DNA of 64,000 bases, taken from NCBI GenBank assembly GCA_018398575.1, contig JAGTXZ010000018.1, positions 2,418,001 to 2,482,000 on the forward strand. Reading direction: 5' to 3'. Below, in pieces: positions 11,878-22,830 of this stretch. Under the pieces are notes generated by a model, which saw only the letters and a program-made list of their open reading frames with translations, was not told the origin of the DNA and made no database searches. The translations under genes were made by a program, and so were the position numbers. The stretch is from Ampelomyces quisqualis. Its lineage: Eukaryota; Ascomycota; Dothideomycetes; Pleosporales; Phaeosphaeriaceae. The stretch's first letter is position 1; every line of letters begins with the position of its first letter.

Positions 11878-13086
11878 TTAGTTGGTCTTCGCAATTTCTA
11901 CACCTCCGGTTGCCCCCAGCGCCTACCCGGGTTAGCATCTCGTTCAAGGCGGCGCAAGACGGTGTGACGACATACCTTTTTGATGTCGCCGTAGATGGCG
12001 AATTGACCAGCAGTGAGTGTTCCGACCATGAAGAGACGGGCGCCGATACCAGAGTAAGATCCGCGGAGACCGAGCTCCTTGGCGATCTTGATCAAACGGG
12101 AGGTGGTTCCTTCTCCGGGCAGACCCTTGCTCTTGTTGATCTTTGAGAGCATAGTGTCAGCGGGCTGGGAGATGATGGCGGCGGCGAAACCAGCGGCGAG
12201 ACCAGAGGACAGATTGTAGACGGTCTGCATGCCAGACGAGGTCTTGGACTTGTCGACGACCTGGTAGATGGCCTCGTTCACCTTCTCGAAGACGACGAAC
12301 TTAGCCATGGTGTATGGGACCCTGCCGCAGGTTAGTTCTCGTGTGGTCAGGAAGTGCGGCTTTTACGCACTGCTTGAATAGAATGGGTCCGAAACCAGAG
12401 TAGAAGGCACCAACACCCTCGGTCTTCAGAATCTTTCCGAAACCACCAATCAGACCGTTGGCAAAGGTGGGCTCCGAGACGAGACGGATACGGGTAGCCT
12501 CGAGCGGGCAGAGGGCGATATCCGCGAAGAACTCAGCGCAGGCAGCGGAGGCGAGGTAGACGGCAGTGCGGTTGTTGGAAGCGGTCTCGTAGCCGACCAT
12601 GTTGATGGCCTGCTGCTTGAACAGCTCGTAACCTCCGAACTTGAAGGCGCCCTGGAGAAAGTAGCCAGCGGCGGTGGGCCCGAAACCGGTCCAGACGGCG
12701 CCAGCACCCTCATTGGCGATGACCTTCCTGAAGCCACCGATCAGGCCGTTGTTGTAGGTGACGGGGTCCAGTTGTATCCTGGTCTTGACGCTGCAAATAG
12801 AGTTAGCTTGGCATGCATAACGTCATCTCGAGCAGCTGTCGCGCATCGCCAATGAGATCGTTCAGAGCCATTGGCGGCACGCACAGCCGCGAGAAGCTGG
12901 GCAGACATACACATCGACAGGTGTGAGAGCGCCGTGGGTGACGGAGCAGCAGACGGCGCCGGCGAAAGCGAATCGCGAGTACAGAGCGAGGCCGGTTGGG
13001 GCAGTGGGGTCGGCGGCTGCGAGCGTAGCCTTTGCGGCATCGATCTTGGACGAGCCGGTGCTGGTGGGGGGAGGAGAGGTGGCCAT
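11878..13086 (-). CDS. MIR1: mitochondrial phosphate carrier
   Basis: An SLC25-family carrier that imports inorganic phosphate into the mitochondrial matrix for ATP synthesis. Four exons on the minus strand (13086–12911, 12790–12371, 12321–11976, 11922–11878) join in phase to give 328 residues, close to yeast Mir1. The three carrier repeats are clear: TPVDVVKTRIQLDP in repeat 1, LCPLEATRIRLVS in repeat 2 and SQPADTMLSKINKSKG in repeat 3, each carrying the PxD/ExxxxK/R signature. The short last exon ends ATGGVEIAKTN, typical of fungal phosphate carriers. Introns are 120, 49 and 53 bases. A Pro/Ser/Thr-rich leader precedes the first helix. The gene lies downstream of, and in the same direction as, the amylase gene with about 240 bases between. 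Confidence 0.96.
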
Positions 13087-13329
13087 TTCGCCAATGTGTG
13101 CTGCAAGCGGGGGGGACGATGAGCGGAGAGAGGTGGTGGTTGAGGTGAGGTTGGACGATGGGCGGAGATAGGACGCGAACCAAAGCCGTGTTGGACAGAA
13201 TCTTTTTTCTTGGCATCGGGGTAATTCGGATAGCGGGTCGACCAGGCGTGCGAGACACCATCGTCAACCGCTCACCCGCAAACAGCATTTGTATTACTCC
13301 TTGCTCTATGTCTAGCGTATCCGTCGCAT

Positions 13330-15038
13330 CTATGCCTTGCTGTAAATATCCGCGTCGAAGTTGACCGGGAACTGATCCCTTCCTTGAGCGTCCTGCTTCA
13401 CCCAGACAGCCACGCTGGTGCCGGGGCATTTGAACAGACCATACCCCTCGTCGTCAATCTCGACCTCACCCTGCTCCCAGCCCAGCACGTCCGTCCACTT
13501 CTCACCTGCGTGCTCTTTGCCCACAGCCATCTTGATCTCACCGGGTCCAGTGTTGCTCATGAGACATGCCAGCCCAGCAGGTTTGTCCCACGTTCCGCGA
13601 CGCACAAATCCAATCGTGTTCGGGTCATCCCAGTAGTCTTCTTGATCGCCATACGCGTAGAGCTTGCGGGCGAGCACGAGATCAGGAAGTTTTCCGCCGC
13701 AAGATGGTGGTGTCTTGTGAGGCTCGCACAGGCCGTAAAGATCACCATAGAACGGGCACGGGTAGCCTTGCTTGCGCAGCAAGATCAGGCTGTATGCGAA
13801 AGGAACAAAGAAGCCTTCAATTTTGGTCTCCATGGTCTGGCCGGGTTGCGTGTCGTGGTTGGTGACGACTGTGACTGCATTGACAGGCTCAGCTTGCACA
13901 AGTGACCCCTCGAAGACTTCGCGGAGATCAGCGTCCTCGGTCGTGGAGATTCTCGCAAAGTTGTTTAGAAGTGGGGAGTCGTAGAGCGAGAACTTGTGAT
14001 CTAACTTCTCTAGCCAGTCCATCATTATTTCACGATCGCCACTCCAAAATTCGCTGTTCAAAGTGTCAGCTTTGTGCGCAATGCTAGAAGAACGCATGCG
14101 GACCAGGCACTTACCCAACCATGAAGATGTCATCCTCACACTGTGTTCGCACTTCGTCAATCCACTCACTAGTGAAGCGCTGGCTGAAGTGCTGCACTGC
14201 GTCCAGTCGGAAGCCCTTCAATCCAAGCTCCTTGGTGATCCAAACACCCCACTTCTTCACATCTTCCTGGACTTCTGGATGTCGGTAGTCGATGTCTGCG
14301 AACATCATGTAATCTGCGTTGCCTCCCTCGGTGTCTACGGAATTACTCCAGCCCTTGTTGTCACCCACAAGCTTGTAGATGGCTTTCTTCTCAGTGGTTT
14401 GATCCCAATCTGTCCCACTGAAATGCTCCCAATGATACTTCATGGAAGAATACTTATCTCCGCGTCCTTGAAAGTCAAAGCCAAGCCATCCTTCGATTTC
14501 GAAAGGTTCGGATGTCTCTTTTGTTCGGTCATCATTATCCACCTCGACAACGCGACACTTTTCAGTCCTGTCGGCGCCAGCCTTGTGATTGAGCACTGCG
14601 TCCCAGTACAAGCCCACTCCGTGCTCTTTGGCGACCTTGGTCAGTTCAACGAGGTCCTCCTTTGAGCCCCATTTCGTGGACCGAGCGCCCTTTTGCTCGA
14701 ATTCGCCAAGATCGTACAAGTCATAGATATCGAATCCGACTCCTTCCGGGTTTGCCGCTTTACAGCCTGGTGGTAGCCAAATGCTGTTGAAACCAATCGC
14801 CTTCAGCTTAGGTAGTTCGGCAGCAAGTCGCTTGTAATGTTTGTTGTCGGATGGCACGTTCCACTCGTAGCCTTGGAGCAAAGTGTTGTTCTGTGGCGTA
14901 GTCTCGCGATCTGTCAATTTGTAAGCTGCATAGCCTCTTTGTAATGGCTGGAACACAAGAGTCTGTCAGAGAGTCTTGCTGCGTTCGCTTTCACCAAGTA
15001 GTCGGCAGTAAACGTCAAGTCTTACCTTCGGAACCCAT
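13330..15038 (-). CDS. intracellular alpha-amylase, GH13
   Basis: A glycoside hydrolase of the bacterial-type GH13_5 group that fungi keep inside the cell (AmyD/Amy1-like), linked in other fungi to alpha-glucan metabolism. Three inferred exons (15038–15026, 14925–14115, 14053–13330) give 515 residues. The barrel begins at NTLLQGYEW. Catalytic residues are Asp246 (GFRLDAVQHF), Glu276 (GEFWSG, spanning the second intron) and Asp342 (TNHDTQPGQ). DAVLNHKAG is conserved region I. No signal peptide is present, which fits a cytosolic enzyme. The 13-base first exon is inferred only from phase and a gtaaga donor, so the N-terminus is uncertain; the rest is secure. Confidence 0.93.
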
Positions 15039-15806
15039 TTGAGCGATTTGGGCAGGCTTGTCTTTAATCAGTGGATTTTGTGATCAAACCTGTGAATGTA
15101 AGGTCAAAATCGGCCAAAATACAATGGGAACGTCCTAGATGATCATGGAGAGTATTCAGTCTGCCGAAAGAAAAACTAGTCACTGCGCCCACGCTTGGGG
15201 TTATATTTAGGTCATGTGTACGTCGAGTAGCGTAGAAAAACCTTTGAGGCTGAGCAGGTTTATCCTATGTGGTTCCCTGCTGCCATATCAGCAGCACCAA
15301 GCCAGACGTGGGCTTTGCTGGGGTTCGGTATGGATGTGGGGTGGCCGAGTCTCGCTCAACAAAAGCGCGCCATTGACGTCATGGAGCATCGAACGCAACA
15401 GTACAGAGTGCGTTCCAGGTTCTTGGTGCAGATGACATGTAGCTGCTGAAGATACTGTGACTTTACAAAGTCTGGCGGGATGATTCTCCTTCGTGCGACA
15501 GCGAGGTTTACAGCCCGCGCTAGTCTTGATGAAGTTAGGAACAACGATCTCGTTACTTCCACATCTATACGTAGAGCTTCTTGCACATTGCACGCATACC
15601 AGAGATGAGTGTTGAGAGTAGTCAAAGTACAGCATGACCATCAGAACGCTCTCACTTCGCTGATCGAGTCGCACCTCGCTTGTCTATTGATGCCTAGTAC
15701 TAGCCACTGTCACTCCGCCGTGCGCACCTTAACAACGCACCTGCGGACCCGAACATCAAAGGTCCACACGATAACATTCCCAACTGCCCTCTCACTAACC
15801 ACATCT
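15039..15806. other. divergent promoter region
   Basis: About 770 bases between the amylase gene (leftward) and the OGFr-domain gene (rightward). The right gene's frame stays open upstream to 15609. No other gene was recognised. Confidence 0.5.
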
Positions 15807-16868
15807 ATGCATAGGTTACTCAAAAAGAACGAGAAGGACAGATTGCGTGCTGCACGAGCCGACTTCTTCAAGATACACAAGCGCAAGAAGTCAACGGCCA
15901 AGGATCAACACCTCGAGAACGACTCGACAACAACGAGCAAGAGTCTAGACACAATGGCATCTTCAAAGCGCTTCAAGTTCTCCGGCATGACCTCAAAAAA
16001 ATATTCTAGTACGGCTTCCAAAACCCCACTTATCGTCCGCTTCTACGACGCCGATGTGCAAGCTAGAGATGCACACGGCCGGACACAAGAAGATATCCTT
16101 TCCTGGCCTGACAGTGAGCTTGAGCGCTGTCATAACTACATCCAGATGCTCTTCCCGGTTCCCGAGGGCTCGGCGTTCAACTGGGAGGCGCCGATCATTG
16201 ACCGCGAAGTCATGGACGCATTCCGGGCCAGGGGCGAGCTGAGGGGTCGTCTACGTCTGAGCTTTGAGCGCATGCTACATTTCTACGGTTTCGAAATCGC
16301 CTCTCCGTCAGAGGATAACTCAGACACGGAAGCTGTTGAGGTCGAGGCCAAGACGGACGCGGTGCATGAGAGTAGAGTCGAGGATGCAGCAAAGGCGGAA
16401 GACACAAGCGCTAAATCTGAATCAAGGAACTCTGCTGAGGAAGAGGCATCAAACGCGCAAGATCCCGTGGAGAAAAATAACGAAGAAAATACTGCCGGCG
16501 GAGCCTCCTCTGTACCATCCTCTCCGCCTATCTACCACCTGATCCGCGCACCTCACTGGCGACAATCCTTCCAAAACTGGGCAGTCCGCTTTGATCACAA
16601 CCACCTCCGCATCACGCGAATTCTGCGTTGTCTCCGCATTCTAGGCCTACAGAGCGAGTGCGACGCTTTCTTCGAAGCCTTGAAGCTTGTCTACAACGAT
16701 CCATCCATCAACATCAGCGAGCGCACGCTGAGCTACTGGACGCGTGCTGTTACTCGCCCGCTGTACATTGCACCAGATGACGATCGGATTGAGTGGCTGA
16801 AGGAGTGGGAGGATAAGCAGGAGAAGCTGAAGCAGGGGGAAGGGCAGGGCCAGGACAAGTATGTTTAA
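15807..16868 (+). CDS. OGFr-domain protein
   Basis: A 353-residue protein with the conserved region of opioid growth factor receptors, split by a low-complexity insert. The first half contains ILSWPDSELERCHNYIQMLF and the AFNWEAPIIDREVMDAF segment. After about 90 acidic, Ala/Ser/Glu-rich residues, the family's second block follows: a Trp-rich start, then FDHNHLRITRILRCLRILGL. The molecular role of this family in fungi is not known, and the opioid-binding function described in animals should not be assumed. Starts at 15807, at 15954, or upstream at 15609 share this frame; 15807 is chosen because the basic N-terminus looks coding. The C-terminus is Lys/Glu/Gln-rich. Confidence 0.85.
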   Translation: MHRLLKKNEKDRLRAARADFFKIHKRKKSTAKDQHLENDSTTTSKSLDTMASSKRFKFSGMTSKKYSSTASKTPLIVRFYDADVQARDAHGRTQEDILSWPDSELERCHNYIQMLFPVPEGSAFNWEAPIIDREVMDAFRARGELRGRLRLSFERMLHFYGFEIASPSEDNSDTEAVEVEAKTDAVHESRVEDAAKAEDTSAKSESRNSAEEEASNAQDPVEKNNEENTAGGASSVPSSPPIYHLIRAPHWRQSFQNWAVRFDHNHLRITRILRCLRILGLQSECDAFFEALKLVYNDPSINISERTLSYWTRAVTRPLYIAPDDDRIEWLKEWEDKQEKLKQGEGQGQDKYV

Positions 16869-17240
16869 GGCGAAGATGGGAAGGGAGTTAGTTATATGAA
16901 CGGGCGCTCACGGGTATATCCCAAAAAACATAGAGAGCGGTACTTGAGCGAGCGAGCATAAATAATCGAGATGGAATCTAGCAGTATACCCCCATGGAAA
17001 GACAAATGACTCTCAGCAACGCCCAAAATCAAAATCACAGCATATTCACGCCATAATAGCTTTTGACAAGCCATTGTTCAGACGACGCCTCGAGTTCCCG
17101 CTGCTATAGGTACACATTCGACGATCTCCCATCTTTACAGATGAATTTCCCTCCACAGCCCTAGAACTCAGAGATCATATCCCCCCTCCTCTTCCCACGC
17201 ATCTCCCACTTGCCCTGTGACGTCCATTAGCTTCTCTTCG

Positions 17241-17618
17241 TCATCTCCCTCTCATCTCCCCACTCACATCAGTCATATATCCCACTGTGCCCAGAATCGA
17301 AGGCACCAAGACGACGTATGCGAATGTAATCCACACTGTTCGCTTCGTCCAGCGGAAGTACTTGTGGCGGTTGACAGTCATGTCTGTGTGTTGTTGTTAG
17401 CGCTTTTTATCGTCCCTCCATGACGGCCAGCTGGCAATTGTTCGGCCTCGATTGTCTTGCGCGTTATGGATTGTTGCGGGGCGAGGACGTACTGTGCCAT
17501 TTCATGATTGCGGGATCCAAGCGGATCACTGTGGTTGCTCGTTAGCCGTTGCGCGTCATGAGGCGGGGATGGAAGGGTGCTGTTGCGTACCGCTGGGGTT
17601 TTTGGGACCGACCGCCAT
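17241..17618 (-). CDS. complex I B15-like (NDUFB4-type) subunit
   Basis: A 68-residue protein from three small exons: 17618–17591, 17528–17493 and 17383–17241, with introns of 62 and 109 bases. All junctions keep phase and use standard ends. The product begins MAVGPKNPS, then LDPAIMKWHNM, then NRHKYFRWTKRT. It ends with one membrane segment (WITFAYVVLVPSILGTVGY) and a short basic tail ending GEMRGR. This order, with the DPA box, the RHKYFRWT motif and a single helix, matches the accessory B15 subunit of mitochondrial NADH:ubiquinone oxidoreductase. It would sit in the membrane arm. No single frame in the gene exceeds 50 codons, so simple ORF searches miss it. Confidence 0.82.
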
Positions 17619-18217
17619 CTTGAAGGGGTGTATTTGTTTGGGGCGTAGAGGCGTGTGTGTGGGATTGCAGCTATGCGTGTGGAGGTGAGGTGGTGTGCGA
17701 TGTGATGATACCCGGCAGAACTTCGGGGAAAATGGGCTTGGCGTTATGGCTGTAGATCTAGGATTTGACGGAACATCAGGAATGGAGAATGCGGTCAGTA
17801 ATTGGCCAAGCAACTATGAACTGTTTAACTTCATTCTATGTGTGATTTTACGGAATTACTAGCAAGAGGTAGCGTTTCGAATGCTTCACGTCTTCTCTAT
17901 CTGTCTCTGGCTTCTGCCAACAACAAGAACCAGAAGGGTTATCGCATATTCCCATGTCTTTGACTCATTGAGATGTATTGACCGTGCCTTCCAGTCAACA
18001 TGAGATCATGTGCTTGGAAAATCCTGTCTTGTTATTTCTGGACGAGTTGGAGAGGGCCGAGCGGCATAGCTTGTGACGATGGAAAGATAAAGCTAGTGGC
18101 AGGCTTCGGGTAGGTACGGGTAGCCTTGCAGTTACGGCGAACAAACATCAGTCTCTACACTCAATCCTTTCCAACCACAACCAATCGTCTCTTGCATCCA
18201 GTATCTTGCAGTCAAAA
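17619..18217. other. divergent promoter region
   Basis: About 600 bases between the B15-like gene and the glutathione transferase gene. No further gene was seen. Confidence 0.5.
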
Positions 18218-19343
18218 ATGGTGTCCAGTAATCAGCAAGGTGCTAAAATTACGGTGTACTGGTAAGACACATTTCCGTACAGCCACTGCATCACTGCCTT
18301 CAGATTGTGACCTACATTCGCAACCAGCTCAATAGCACCACTAACCGAATACAAGGCTAGAGAAATCCCGAGGCCAGCGAGCGGTTTGGCTGCTTGAAGA
18401 GCTGGACCTCGAGTATGAGATCAAAGTGTTCAAGCGCGGCAAGGACTTCCGCTCCCAGGACGACCTGAAAGCTGTCCACGCTTTAGGCAAGTCACCAGTC
18501 ATTGGTATCACACCTGCAGGGTCCGAAAAAGAGATCATCGTCGCCGAATCCGAGACTATTGTTGAATATGTGTGCGAGCACTTTGGCCGGCACTTGATCC
18601 CTCAACGGTACCCGGAGGGCAAGGAAGGTGTACTGGGGGCGGAAAGCGAAGAATTTATGCGATACAAGGTAAGACTATCCTTTTGCTAGTGCATGACTTC
18701 ATGAAAAAACCTCGCGTGCACTACTAAGCGTCAGCTTTGTGGTCGAGCGTCGTTGACAGTGATCATTGGACCCATACCCCATGAATCCTTCAGCAGCTCA
18801 GATAGACCTCCGCCGATCTCCTTTACATCTACCATGACCTAACAAGCCACAGTTTATCATGGATTATGCCGAGGGGAGTTTTATGACGATCATGATCGTT
18901 TCCCTCATTATCACGAGTAAGCGCTTGCATCACTTTTCGCTTCACGTATCCTAACCCTCGACTTCGCAGACATCAAGAATGCGCCAGTCCCCTTCTTCCT
19001 GAAGCCGATCACACGAGGCATTGCTGGTAAGGTAGACGCGTCCTTCGTGGACCCTGAGCTGAAGTTGCACTGTGACTTCCTCGAGGACTACCTCTCCAAA
19101 TCCTCTGGTGAATTCTTTGCCGGAAACAACATCTCGGGCGCGGACATCATGATACACTTCGCTTTGGAAGGCGCTACTCAGCGTGTGCCACTGAGTGAGA
19201 CCAGCTATCCCAAGCTGTATGAGTATATGCGGAGGATGCAGAAGAGAGATGCATATCAGAGGAGTGCGAAACGTGTGTCCGAGGCCTCTGGTGAGGAGTA
19301 CGTTGCGTACTCTGACTTGAAGGGCATTGGTGGTGGCGAGTAG
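18218..19343 (+). CDS. glutathione S-transferase, Gtt1-like
   Basis: Conjugates glutathione to electrophiles or reduces peroxides. Four exons (18218–18261, 18356–18668, 18853–18916, 18970–19343) encode 264 residues, with every junction in phase. The N-terminal thioredoxin-like domain reads ITVYWLEKSRGQRAVWLLEE and continues to the glutathione-contact segment AESETIVEYVCEHFG, including the Glu-Ser pair. The all-helical C-terminal domain contains AGNNISGADIMIHFALEG, the N-capping box with the structural Asp. The pattern is that of yeast Gtt1, which is membrane-associated; here a hydrophobic stretch (SFMTIMIVSLIIT) lies in exon 3. The two internal introns (184 and 53 bases) differ in size. Confidence 0.93.
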
Positions 19344-20224
19344 AGTACTTGAATAGCGGACGTCGAGTCGTAGATAATGTACTGATGGAAGTTGGCGTCT
19401 GGGTTATGGCAATGTCTTCTGGACGCAGCGGGAATGTTTATCAGTCCTCTGTTATTTTTCAACACCCGAATCTGTATCGCGAGCACGAACTAAGAATGCC
19501 ATTGCGGATGCCTATCCAGCCCGCCCAATGTGCGGCCTTGCCGCGAGAGCTCAGTAGTATAATTGCTTGTAGCATCAAGAGCGTTAATCTGTGTTGGATT
19601 GCAACTGCTGTGCTACACGTTGCTGTTGTTCATCCAAGGCTTCGGCCGAATGAGGAGTCCACATCGCGGGCTCGGGCGGTCCGACGCCATCTTTCCCACC
19701 CATCCCTTGTCGCTCCTCTTTCGATTCCATCACCGCTCCAGAGCCTCACGTCAGCACACCCGACGACGTGGGAAACACAGTTAGCGCAGCTGCAGAGCCC
19801 TGCAAGAGCTTCGACTACCACCGTGTCAACATCAGCCTCAGCCTTCCGGAGATCGTGTGGGCGGTTATGAGCTTTCTCCAGCACGCACGTCACGGGTTCG
19901 TCCGAGCGTGCCAACATGCTTTGCCCAATGCAGGACCATGATGATCATTGACGGAGCGCTCACATCGACCGTGTCGTCCATATATCAAATAGGCCAATGT
20001 CGCACCCATCGACATCAGCCCCGACTCTCAAACCCACGTTATCGTTCACGCCATACTGCATCTGGAAAATCCCCCCGCAAGCCGTACTTTTGCAACAACT
20101 TACTCAGCGCTCAAACAACAGTTCCTGTTTTTCTCTGCCTCTTAGTCCGAAATTCGACCTAGCACTGTAGACTATCTGTCGCCTCAAGGTTTCTTGGGTG
20201 CTGGCTAGCTAACCACACTCCTCC
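19344..20224. other. intergenic, promoter of the BTB gene
   Basis: About 880 bases without a supportable gene; short frames on both strands lack family features. The right part is CA-rich, as in fungal 5' leaders. Confidence 0.45.
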
Positions 20225-22592
20225 ATGACCGACCGATCACAAGCTAGTTCCGGGCGCTTTGGATTTGCAACCTCTAACCGAGCTGGTGGATCGCAACAAT
20301 ATACTCAGCAGACGTATGGACAGCTCGATGCAGACCATTACACACATGCGCCAGACGCGTCGGAAAACATGCTTCCGGCGCATCTGCATACCCCGTCTTT
20401 GAGCTATCAGTCGTTTGACGCGCATCATCAGCAACCGTTACCTGCTGTATATCCTGGCTACGAGTTCACTGCTCCAGCACAGATGGGCTGGGACTGGTCG
20501 AACTCGGTTGATTTCTCAGAGTTTACTGACCCCTACGAACCTCAAGGCGAGCTGGTCGAAGAGCTTCAACATGTTGCCACCGCGAACGACTTCAGCATTC
20601 CACTACCGGTAGACCAAATATACCAAGCACCGCTTAGTCCCGACATCGTGAATGCTACGCCCCCGACCGCGCAAACCCCTTTCTCGCCGCCTCTCAAACC
20701 GCCGCAGAGGCCCACGAGCCTGAAAAGGAAGGCCGACTCCGAGCCCAACTTAGCAGTGTCGCAAAGCACCGCTACCGCTGCGGGGTTTCTGTCGAATCCA
20801 GCGAAGCGCCCCCATAAGTCGCGACAGTCTTCGACGACATCGTTACCTTCCCCCGTTGTCCCAGAGCCCTCGGACGCTCGCGAATCACCAATGGCGCAGA
20901 CAAGTGTCGCGCAACATGCGCCCGAACTAACACCACAAGAGGACACGGAAAATCCGAAGAAAAAAGAACAAAGCAAGAGGACTGGGCCACAGGACCGGGC
21001 CACCGATATCTCAAAACCCAGGAGGGTGGTGAAATCACCTGGGGGTCTGATTATGCTCCCAGCTGGAAAGGTATTTCCTATACAGATCGGATCTGAGCTC
21101 TTCAGGCTATCAGGCGCATCTATATCATCGGATGGTAAGCATGACTACACACGATTCAAGCCTCTAGAAGTGAGCTGAGACTATTAGAGCACCCTCATAC
21201 TTTTCGCATTTCTTTAGCGAACAGCTGCACAACAACGGTGGTCGCGCTGGTGACGTGAAGACACTGTATATTGATCGCGATCCCGAGACGTTTCGAGACA
21301 TTGCGCTCCATTTGCAAGGATATCATGTTACGCCCAAGAACGGCGAGCAGTTCGTCAAGCTGTTTGCGGATGCCCAGTTTTATTCACGTAAGGCAATACT
21401 GAAACCACGAGAATTCTCTGCATCTACTCATCACCGTATAGTGCCTCGCCTCACTAAACAGCTATTCAGCACTGACATCTTCATACGCATCGGCGGTATA
21501 CCCTTTCAAATACCACGAGACCTCTTTTCTGCACCAGGAGACAGTCCGAATTACTTCTCTCTCGGGTTCGCCCAATTCTTCTCAACTTCCTCCGATGTCT
21601 TCCCGGGGCTAGATCGCAGCGCACTACTTCGACCGCCTTCGATATCGCCTCCTTCAGCTCCAAGCAGAAGCGGCGAAACCTTTGCTGAACTCATCCGCAT
21701 CCTCCAAGGCTACACCCCCGAGATCCGCAATGAAGCCCACCGCTCCCAACTCCTCCGTGACGCCCGGTACTTCCACCTCAAAGGCCTGGAGCAGAAACTC
21801 ATCCCCTGCGAAATCTCGTACAACCTCAGGCGCGCACAGTCCGAAATCCTCGTGCGCCTCGAAGACATTCGCCAATCAGGCATTTCCTTTTCCCCCGACA
21901 AACCCCCCGGCGACCCCGACTCTTCGTCTACCCACGGCGCGTCTTCAACAGCAGAAAGTCCCGCCCCCTCGCTAACAGCCCTATCCTCCTCGTCTGCGCG
22001 CCCAGGCTCCGTGGCCTATGCGCGCCCATACACCGACGACGACACAGCAACACACATGCTCGTGATGGAAATCTCCGGCAGCGAATCCACCACGCTCCAT
22101 CTTCTCCAGGGTCAAACGCACGCGCCGTCATCAACGCAATCCAATCTCTGCGCGACTTTCCACAACGCCACCCTCGCGCGCATAACGTCCCTTTGCGACG
22201 TCATAGCTGCTAGAATGCGTCTCCCGCCGACCCAGCCCCTGCGACTCATGCATCTTGGTCCCGCGAACTCGAGCGTGTCTGAGCAGTGTGTGCGCGTGCG
22301 CGTCGATGCAGATTGCGCTTTATCTGTCGACGGCGAACCTGCTGTTCTGTGCGCGTCCGAGGGGGTTTTGCGCGAGGCTGATGGCAAGGTATTGTGGAGC
22401 GAGCAAGGGGAGGGAGGAAGAGGGGGCGAGGCGGAGTGGATTGTTAAGCGCGCGCAGTGGAGGGTTAGAGTGGAGCCCGTCGAGTACGCGGGCGAGAAGA
22501 GGATGCAGGTTGTTCTTTGTGGGGTGAAGATTGAGGCGCTGAGTGCGGAGCGGAGGCGGAATCGTGAACGGGGGTTTTTGACTAGTGCGTGA
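20225..22592 (+). CDS. tandem BTB/POZ (T1-type) protein
   Basis: A 770-residue protein from two exons (20225–21134 and 21190–22592), joined in phase across a 55-base intron. Residues 1–270 are a Gln/Ser/Pro-rich, probably disordered region with basic patches that could be nuclear signals. Then comes a K+-channel-tetramerisation-type BTB fold: PIQIGSELFRLSGAS … APSYFSHFFSEQL … LYIDRDPETFRDIALHLQGY. A second related copy begins FIRIGGIPFQIPRDLF and runs to DARYFHLKGLEQKLIP. Paired T1/BTB domains of this sort occur in fungal Whi2-like and similar regulators, but I cannot assign the orthologue. The last 150 residues shift from C-rich to G-rich DNA. The likely role is as a protein-protein adaptor. 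Confidence 0.85.
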
Positions 22593-22830
22593 TTTGTTGC
22601 ATCGAGGTTCGTGGACTTGGTCCCGTATTGGTGGGATGGAGGGCGTCCTGCTGGAACAAAGTACTTGATTAAGCAGGCTATCTGAGGCGATTCATGGTGT
22701 AGTCTCTACATGTTCGACAATTCCACCTAGAATGAATGCCATGGTGCTCCAGGCAAAATGCTACCCTGTCAAGACAAACTCGGTTCCAGCCCCCCCCCCC
22801 CCCGGCCCACTACCCAGATCCAACCCATAG
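22593..22830. repeat. 3' intergenic space with a 14-C homopolymer
   Basis: A run of 14 cytosines at 22790–22803 lies between two convergent genes, 27 bases past the stop of the OSGIN-like gene. Such runs are prone to slippage and sequencing error. Confidence 0.7.

Noticed and set aside
13384..13905. 173-codon plus-strand frame
   Set aside because: Antisense to the last exon of the amylase; no coding character of its own.
14926..14956. start of the amylase at 14956
   Set aside because: The codon there is GTG and sits just inside a better intron. A short ATG exon at 15038 joined by splicing keeps phase.
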